Assembly: GCF_003945595.2 (NCBI RefSeq)
Contig: NW_024104421.1
Span: 2,604,001 to 2,668,000, forward strand
Reading direction: 5' to 3'
Length of the DNA: 64,000 bases
From: Pipra filicauda
Taxonomy: Eukaryota; Chordata; Aves; Passeriformes; Pipridae
A program made the position numbers and the translations under genes. How positions within the stretch are numbered: position 1 is the stretch's first letter; each line of letters starts with the position of its first letter. Shown piece by piece: positions 26,201-35,200 of the stretch. The notes beneath the pieces were generated by a model. The model saw nothing but the letters and a program-made list of their open reading frames with translations. It had not been told where the DNA came from and did no database searches.

Positions 26201-29200
26201 CCCCCTCCACTGATGTAATGGTGTGCTTTTTCTTTTTCTTTTCAGAACAGAGATAGTTAATAAGAAAAGACAGAAAACATACCATGCTAGTTAATACAGT
26301 AATATCTGAGAAGCCTTGCTAATGTAAGACTTGTGCAGAAAGGGTCATAAAAGTGGAATTAAAACTTCATACTGATCTCCACACCTTGTGATTGCACCAC
26401 AGCAATAGACTCCTCCGAAGGCATTCTGACCCGGGAAAACTAGGAGGAATCTTTCTTGATTCCAAAGCACTCTTCCACATCTATAATTTGATTCATTTAT
26501 CAGATTGTCCCTGCTCTTTGGGAATTTCTTCAGAGTCAAATCCAGAATTATGCATTCAACTTGGCATTGTGGGATTTACAAGTCTCAGCCTAAACTATGC
26601 CTCCCCTCCAGGGTTTGGATAAAGAAAAAGGAAAAAATCCCTGCTTAGACAGTTGAAACAAAATGTTGCATCTCTTACATTTCCAATTTTCAAAGCTGGA
26701 AAATTTACAGTGCTCCTGTAATTCATGTGTAAGAATGTATTAGGTTTCTGAAGAAGAGTGGAGGATAAAAGCCAGGAAGTTCTTAGTGCGACCAGGTATA
26801 AAAAAGATAAGGGGGTTGAGAATCAAGTGTTCCCTCTCCTTTTCCGGCTCACATTGACTGATACACTCCATACCTTGCCATTTTATAACTACAAAATCAG
26901 GTTGACAACTAAAAGAAGTTAAGAAAAAAGTTAAGAATCAGTTTTCAAGCTCTGTATTAAGTGCCAAATACTTAAAAGCCAGTCAGTGCAGCCAGAGGGC
27001 ACTGCAGATGCTCAGCATCCTTGAGGAAAACCACAAAAATTCATTTAGCAACAGGAAAATTTTCACATACGCAAGAAAGGGTCAGGCACTTGGCACTATC
27101 AAGTTTCTTGGTAAATTATGTCTAACTCTGCCTTTGAAATGCAACTTCACATGTGTAAGCTTTAATACTAGAAGCCAAACTTTACTCCTTGGAATTTCAA
27201 AATTCTGGCCTGTATTTCCAGCTTCCACAAGCAGAGGGGCAACTCTGAAAGATTTTAAATTAAAGTAGCAGCGACATTCTGCAGAGAACATGAAAGATTC
27301 CTCCACAGCCCCACTCACGTAGGTGAAATCGCTTTGTGCTTGCTCAACTGACGAGCACTTCAGCAACAAAACTTAGGAGATGTAACTCACATTCAATTAG
27401 CCCCTCAGAGGAGCACTCATTTTCCTTTTCAGGTTTAACTGTGAAATTTCTCTTTAGCCATAGCTGCAGCAGAATTCTGGACAAGCTACAAATGCAATTT
27501 CTCAGAAATCAGCAGCCCAAGTCCAAGGCTTTGTCCAGCTTTCCAGAAAGCATGTAACAATTTTTACAGCAGTATCTTCCATGCAGAAACTACAGTCAAC
27601 TGGAATCAAAGGTCCGTCCTTCACGGAATAGTCCCTCCACACACACCTTATTCCAAGCAGAGACTTGACAAACTTCTGGACACAGGATCCCAGAAATAAG
27701 GATGGTGATTTGTAGTAAAAATGATACAAACATTTTGGGTATGTACCACAGGGGTACTGGAGATCGGCTAGCACCATGGATTTTCTGAACAGCAATATCC
27801 AAAAAGGACAACAGGGTTTTTTAATACTGCCACCCTATTGCCAAACTGGCTCACAGTTCACGGGTCTGGACCGGAAAAACACCCAACCAACAGGTCCACA
27901 AACCACTACAGTCCCAAGCTCAAGGCCTAAGTGAACTAGAGCATCTCTTACCAGGCACTGTGACAGACGTGGACTTGCAGTTGTAGTCTCCATTTACACC
28001 CAGCTTGGGCAGGTGGTAGACAGTCACTTGGTAAGTCTGGCCAGGTTCTACTTCAAAACGGTCAAAAGTGAAATTCCACTGAAAACAAAACACATCCACA
28101 TGGACTTAAAAGGACAATGATGTTCTTTAAAGGTACTGAAACTAACAGCTGACTTGGCCCTGTTCCACTGTGTTCCCTCATCCCACGTAACCCTTTTACT
28201 GCAGCCTGACTACAGAAAAATGGAACTTAAGTGTACTAAATGTACCAGTCCCTTGGTCTGTCTCAACTCTTCTGTTTGGAATGAGTTTATATCTTTGAAC
28301 TGATACAACAGTTTTATGCCAAACAACTGTGTGGTTTCCATTAAATTACATTCCAAACTGAAAGGAGATTAGGCTAAAATACACAGTTTCAAGACTAAAA
28401 TTTCAGTCGTGTATGAATCTTGCAGTGCTGTGCAAGTGCTAAGCATTTAGTATTGCACTTACACATATGCAGTTTTGTACTTGGTCATTCCATACATATT
28501 ATCCTAAATCTATACTGTTCTCCACATCAGCAATACTGTGCAAATTGTGGGAGAGGCACTGGCTCCAGAAGATAAGCTAACTATGGCCAAATTCTGTGTG
28601 GTAAGGAAAAAATTCCAGATTCCTTATTGTTTATAAAGGGAGCTGTGGATGCTCAGCATTTTTCTGATGAGTTTCCCAGAAGGAGTGTAAGCTGAAGGAC
28701 CACCCCCAAGGTTGGCACTTTCCTCCACAGCAAGAGAGTATAGGAAAGAAGTGGAAATAAAAGGAAGGGCTAAGGTAAAAAAAGCTATAAAATGCCATAG
28801 CTCTCAGGCAGAATCCAAAAACTTCTAAAAACTAAGCAACATCCAGACCTTGGTTGTGGTAGGCACCAAACAAGAGCAATAATTTTTAAAACCTGAGGGA
28901 TGGGAAGAGTGAAAGAGAAACTGGAAATGACTGCAGATGTCAAGTCCAATATCTTGACTATTTCACCAACTCTTCTAACCAGTCTGTACTTTTTAATCAA
29001 TAACCTTGCTGCAAGACAATGAAAGCAGAAACAAAGTCATGAACTAGGAGAAGTAGTTTAAAGCCCTTGGCACTCACCCGGCCTCCATCCGGACGGACCT
29101 GAAGAGGCAAATTGTTCTGGAAGTCAAACTGGGCACAGACCTGTTGATTGCTGTTCACCTGCAGCACGGCGAGCTCTGCCCCTTCCAGACAGCGGATGCT

Positions 29201-32200
29201 GGCTGCAGGCACAGGGACACAGAGACATGCCTGTCTTTTCCTGCCATCTGCACATGCAGAGGTTGCAACCCCCCCCAGAGGTCACCACTGTGCTCAGCCT
29301 TGTCACAGCCTTACTCCTTTGAAGCGCTGGGGATCCCAACACAAAGATAACTGGCCACGAAAAGTGAGCGTGCAGGGTTGACTGACAGCACTCTCAGCTT
29401 AAAGGTTGTCCTGCATGGCAAGAGCTACATCTTTGCAGATGAAGGAGCAAAGGAGAAGGCAACTGCATTCTTCCACGCTCCCTGGCAGTTCCATAGATTC
29501 AGTGTTGTGTTTAGCTCTGCCCCTCAAAGCTGCTTCATGCAGTTTGGGCCCCAAAGTAAATACGCTTTTGTTTTGGTACACACAGTCCCAATGAGAAAGT
29601 TTATAACCACAGCTGAAGAAAATGACTGTGTTACCTGAGTCACACCTGCTTCTACACTACTATAGCTATAGGCCATAACTATATAGCCCTCAGACATAGG
29701 CCCTGCAGAAGGAAGAAATGAATGTGTTTCATTCCGTCTTAAATCTGTGCAAAACTTTGGACAAGAGTGTGCAAGGGAAGCATCACTTACAAACAATTAA
29801 AGACACTTGGAGAGTGAGAAAACTTGACTTACTAGTACTAATTTATGCTCCAGCAATGGGACAATTATTCCTTTATGAAGACACACACCCATATAGGAAA
29901 CCTAAGTTACAAGGACGAGATTATAACCCCCAAATCAACAAAATTAAGCAGCCAAACTCCTAAATTTCAAAGGTCTGCTTTCGTGACAGTGAAAGACTTG
30001 AAGTCATAATTCTCACAAGACCACACCTATTTCCTCTGCTTCGTGCTCAAATTAAACAACCATCACTTACCATCAGTAGCCACTTTCCATTCTATCTGAA
30101 GCACAGGGAGCAGTTTTCCATCCACCTGACGGAAAACATGAGAAGAGACATAAAGACTGCTTGGAGCAGAAGGAGTCCAACCTGGAAGCTTCAGCCAGCT
30201 CGACTCCATGCAGGTACCTGTCCAGCAAATGAAAACCACCATTCAGAGGGGGGTTGAAGAAGCTCTGCTTAATGGCAGTTATGGTCTGCCCTTTGGGTCA
30301 GGGTTATCCTGAAGGCAAAACTGGGTGACAGACAGCTCCCCAATTCAAAAAGGCAGTTTTCAGCATGGAAGTACTTTGTAAATTGCCTGTAATATTCTGA
30401 ACTCGTTCTAGGAGCTTATACTTCCTCTTTTCCTGAAAATCCATTAGTAATTACCTCAATCAATGTATTCAGGCTAAACAGGTCAAGGAAGTTTGCTCAG
30501 TATCTCCTGTAGCAAGTCCATACATTGGTGCTGAAGTGAACCCATGTTAGTACTAATTACCAGCCTTCCAATCATAAGAAATCTGTCAGATACCCAGGGA
30601 AATTCTTCCAACTGTTAATTACTTTGTGTCTAAAAACTGCTTTACCTCAAATCTGAATATACATCTGAATTTAGCTTCCAACAGTGTTATGCTTTACCTA
30701 AATTAATGAGCTCTCTGGACAGAAAAATAAACTACTCTAGTCAAGACAGTGTTAGGGAAAACTGGTGCTGTAATCTCATCAGAAAGTGAAATCAGGTATG
30801 ACAGGCATTAGACAGACACGATCTACTTAGATTTTGTAAGACATTTGACTTATCAGAGCATGTAAAAAATAGCACAGTCAGGCCCCCCAAAGTACACTTT
30901 CAGTCTGTTTTGCTGGGTTAGTGATGGGAACAGTGGGCACTGTCCCTTCTGGTAACAGCATGGTTTTATACTTAGGAAGTAATTAGACAATCCCCACATG
31001 CTCATTCTACCAAAAAATATCTATAAAAAGCCTGACAAGAATAAAGTACCTTTCAGAAAAGAGTGTGCTAGGCACTAAAAAAAATATATTTCCCCTAGAG
31101 CAGAAAAACACAACAAGAGCCATAAGGCAGAATTTAAACCAAATATTCAAATAAGGCAGCATTTTAATGGCGGAGCTGCAGTTTGGCTTAGCCTTGTTGT
31201 CAAGATGTATTCCAATGGCTGTCTGCCAGTGGGAAATATGATCCAATCTAATCCCACCAAATCCCTCTCCTGCCAAAAAAAGTTTAAAACCTGGGTATTT
31301 TCAGCATAGTCATCTCCCTGACCTGGTAAGCCAAGCAATAATACTACAAAAAGCACTACTGGCTACAAAAATACTTGTGCCAGTCCAATACAGGATTGGG
31401 CACTGAGGCAGGAATGAGCCTGCTTAGAACAGGGACTGCAAGGAAAGGCCAAGGAGTTCTGCACCACTGTCCAGTTGCCTCTGGGTATCAAGTGGACAAC
31501 TATAGAACATTCTCTTTTTTTTTAAGAACATTACCCATAATTACATTAAAGTGCTTCAGATGCATGCCATTGCTAAGACTTGACCCCCAACACCCAATAA
31601 TTTACATTAATTGCTCTCAACTGCCCACCTCTATGCCTTCTTTTTAATTCTAGTCCATACATTAATTTTTCATCAAGTACTATCATAGATAGAATGACTT
31701 GTAATGAACATTTACTGGTAAACTTGTCCTAAAATTCCCATTTCTTTAAAAATGATGATCCCAGCTTTAGATAGAAACTGAACAAGATAGGTTGGGTTCC
31801 ACCCATGCCACTGCCCACCCCCAAACTCTATCCCAAAAAAGACATAACTTTCCATTCCTCTTCTAGCCAGTGCTTATTAAGGGATGAAACTGGAATCTCC
31901 CAAAGCAAAGCAAGACAGCAGTGCTTCACTTCACAACTCTGATTCCAGCAGGAAAAACATGCTGTATGAACCCTTGTTAAAAAAAGAAAATAAAAAAAGC
32001 ATGATCTGATGAGAAAACAGCAATGAAGGAAAAAAATACTTACTATTTCTTACGAGACAGTTTAAATCCTGTGGGGGGAAAGAAACAAGAATGTTACTCT
32101 CAGAATAGAAACTGGATTGACAGTAATTTGCCTCTGCTTGGTGGCAGGAGAAGGGCAGGAAAAAAACAATTCAGTGAATTTAGTGACGCACACAAACGGG

Positions 32201-35200
32201 AAGAATTTACCATCATGGAAACACTGCACAAAGTGGTTCATCAGAAAACCAAAGGAGAGGATGAGGAGCCATCAGTCTGTTGATGAGGATTCAGAACTTG
32301 AACTTGACAATGAAGACCTCTCTTACCTTTATAACACTGGGTTTGTGGCACTAACTCCAAAAACACCCCAAGATGGACAGTCCCATAGGATGCTAGATGG
32401 GAGTCCTGGTACAAGCAGCCCCAAAAGCTGTGCAGCTGTGCCCTGTGTGGGGCAGAGTAGCTCTAACATAATCAAAAGCAAAATAAATCTGAACTTAATG
32501 TCAATATAAGGACAAGCAAGAGGTACTTTTCACTATTTTTGTTGTGCTCAAAAGGTCAAGTCAGCCACAACGAGGGGAGTCAACATGATCAATTTGAATA
32601 TAAATACCAATTTAGTCTAAACTGTACTTTACTGCATCTAATTATTGCAGACAAATGTACAGATAAATCCTCCATTGTGTATATAGATCCTGTTGGACTT
32701 AAGAGAAACTGGTTACAAGTATAGTTAATAGAAATATTATTGAAACTTTGTACCTCCCAGATCAGGTTTCCCTCCCCCCATGCCACTGCAGGACATTCTC
32801 ACAAAGTACCTGCAACCTACATCCTTTGATAAAGGGAAAAACCTAAAAAGCAAAGAAGTGAATGCTGATTAAACCAAACCAAAACCAGTTAAACTACAAT
32901 CATTTAACAAAGGGAAAAATAAAAATTGTAAAGTGCCAGCATGGAAAAGTCAATTAAACTATGAAAATTACTCCTAACACTTAACCAGACTTTTTTAGGT
33001 AAACTATTTAGCCTGACAATGTTCTTTGTGTAAAAAGGTGCAGTAGTTTCGTCTAATTTTCTTCAGAGCAGCTGATAGGGTGCATTTCACTGAGGGGAAG
33101 GAGTGAGCAGCCACATGGGGCTGAGCTGCTGGCTGGGGTGAACCAATGAGAGGTAACAAAAATAACTAGCTACTAACCATGGGGCTTTTTGTAATTGAAT
33201 GACTTCTATTAAACCCTATCACTTAACATTCAGTCATTTTGTCCTTGTTCTGTTGCAATTACTCTGATAACAGCAGTGGCAAAGTGTCTGGGCTGGCAAA
33301 TGGTCAGGGCATCACTGCTGTACTGGACAGGCTGGAACTCCAGTGTGAACCAGAGTCAAGGGGATGAGTCCATGGTGGAGCAGAGATCCACCTACAGCCC
33401 ATGGAGGGACCCCATGCTAGAGGAGCTGGATGCTCAAAGGCAGCTGTGAGCCTGTGGGAAGCCCATGCTGGAGCTGGCTCCTGGCAGGACCTGTGGACCC
33501 ACGGAGAGAGGAGCCCATGCTGGAGCAGGTTTGCTGGCAGGGCTTGTGACCCTGTGGGGCACCCACGCTGGAGCAGCCGGTTCCTGATGGACTGCACCCT
33601 GTGAAAGGGACCCACGCTGGAGAAGTTTGTGAAGGACTGCTGCCTGTGGGAAGGACTCACGTCAGAGAACTTCATGGAGGACTGTCTCCCACGGTGGGAC
33701 CCCACGCTGGAGGAGGGAGAGTGCGAGATCCCTCTGCCCCCTGTGGTGAAGACCACGGTGAAGCAGGCTGTTCCCTGGCAGCCCACGGTGGGCTATAGCA
33801 GGAATCTCTTATTGCAGCCAGGCTGGGAGCAAGGGGAGGAGTTCATTGCAATGTTAAACCATATAAGATGGCCCAAAAGGACCAGAAGTGGAGACTGTAA
33901 TGGAAATACCTTTAAATGGTTCTAACTCGTCATTTGAATGGCATGTTATAGGAATTAGTGTAACAGGAACCACCTGAACCTCAGGAGGACAAGCCTTACA
34001 AGAAGCAGTGCAAGTGCAGCAGTGACCAGACCTGAGCTGGATTTAGTGCCCAATAAGTCCTCCAACACACCACCTCTCCTGTCCTGAGTGACCACCATAA
34101 CAGATGGAGCACAACATCATGGACTAAATGAACTCAATGGACATTTTGCGGAGACTTTGCAGGAGCGGCCCATAAACTAAGGGAATGACACAGCTGGAAC
34201 AGACGACCCCAACTAGCCAAAGGGATAGTCCATACCATCACGCTTGGCGCATAAAGCTGGGGGAAGAAGGAGAAAGGGGGGAGGAATGTTTGCAGCGATG
34301 GCATTTGTCTTCCCAAGTCATTATTAAGCATGGTGGAGCCCTGCTGTCCTGAATACCTCCCCACCCACTGGAAGTGGTGAATGAATTCCTTGTTTTTCTC
34401 TGCTTGTGTGCACAGCTTTTGCTTTACTTATTAAACTGTCTTTATCCCAAACACTCACTTTTTCTCACTTTTACCCTTCTGATTCTCTCCCCCATCCTGC
34501 GAGGGGAGAGAGTGAGTGGCTGCATGCTGCTTAATTGCCAGTTGGGCTTAAACCATTACATTGAAAAAGCACATATTTAGATGATACAGTAGAAATAAAA
34601 TGACAGCAATGATTGTTTCTGGTTGCCTACACAGAGCTAGAAGCATGTAAGAAGCACTGACAGAACAGAGATGTGTCAGTCTGCATACAACAGACAAGCA
34701 GATAAACAGGAGGAGAAGGAACAAAAATTAAGAGCTCTGCAGAAAAGCTGAAGATGGAGCTCACAGTCAGGCAACATGCTCTGCACATTATTACAGAAGG
34801 GGCTTAAATTGAAATGTTCTCTTCTCAGCAGCTTCCTATTGCCTTTCAGGCCCGACAAGCAAAGCTACACAGAGGGGAGGCATAAATATGAGAAGCAGAC
34901 GATTGTGAGGTGATGCTGAAACTATTATCAGCAGAAGAGGACAGGCACAGTCAACTCGTCATGTTTACTTGCCATATTTTCACAGAAAGATAAGCAACTG
35001 TTTCCTTCGCTCTTTTTAAATGATTTTTGTTTTGCTTTTGACATTAAAAAAACCCCCAAACCCAAATAGACCATATGCCTCAGAGAATCAGAAGAATCTG
35101 AAAAAAAAAAAAAAAAAAAAAAAAGAGAAACTGATTAACAGTATCATCCCATAGCAATTCAATTAAAGTAACATGGGGCCAAGATTTCCCAGCAGGATGT

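Larger units (their letters stand above)
20242..31999 (-). other. IL17RA: IL17RA introns 2-12
   Basis: Introns between exons 2 and 13 are small, from 84 to about 2400 bases. Intron 5 (25,538-27,951) contains the CR1 listed separately. Intron 10 (21,897-23,362) contains an A-rich run at about 22,233-22,258 and, near 22,968-23,007, three imperfect copies of a GTGATA(C/T)A-like unit. Intron 2 (30,218-32,043) and intron 4 (28,079-29,077) show nothing recognisable. No RNA gene is seen. Confidence 0.6.

Noticed and set aside
32117..32509. A 130-codon plus-strand open frame with an acidic stretch in IL17RA intron 1
   Set aside because: It lacks an ATG near its start, overlaps IL17RA intron sequence in antisense, and resembles no family I know. 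Its length is not exceptional.
35101..35124. Poly(A) run as the tail of a processed pseudogene
   Set aside because: No gene-like sequence precedes it on the plus strand and no target-site duplication is visible.
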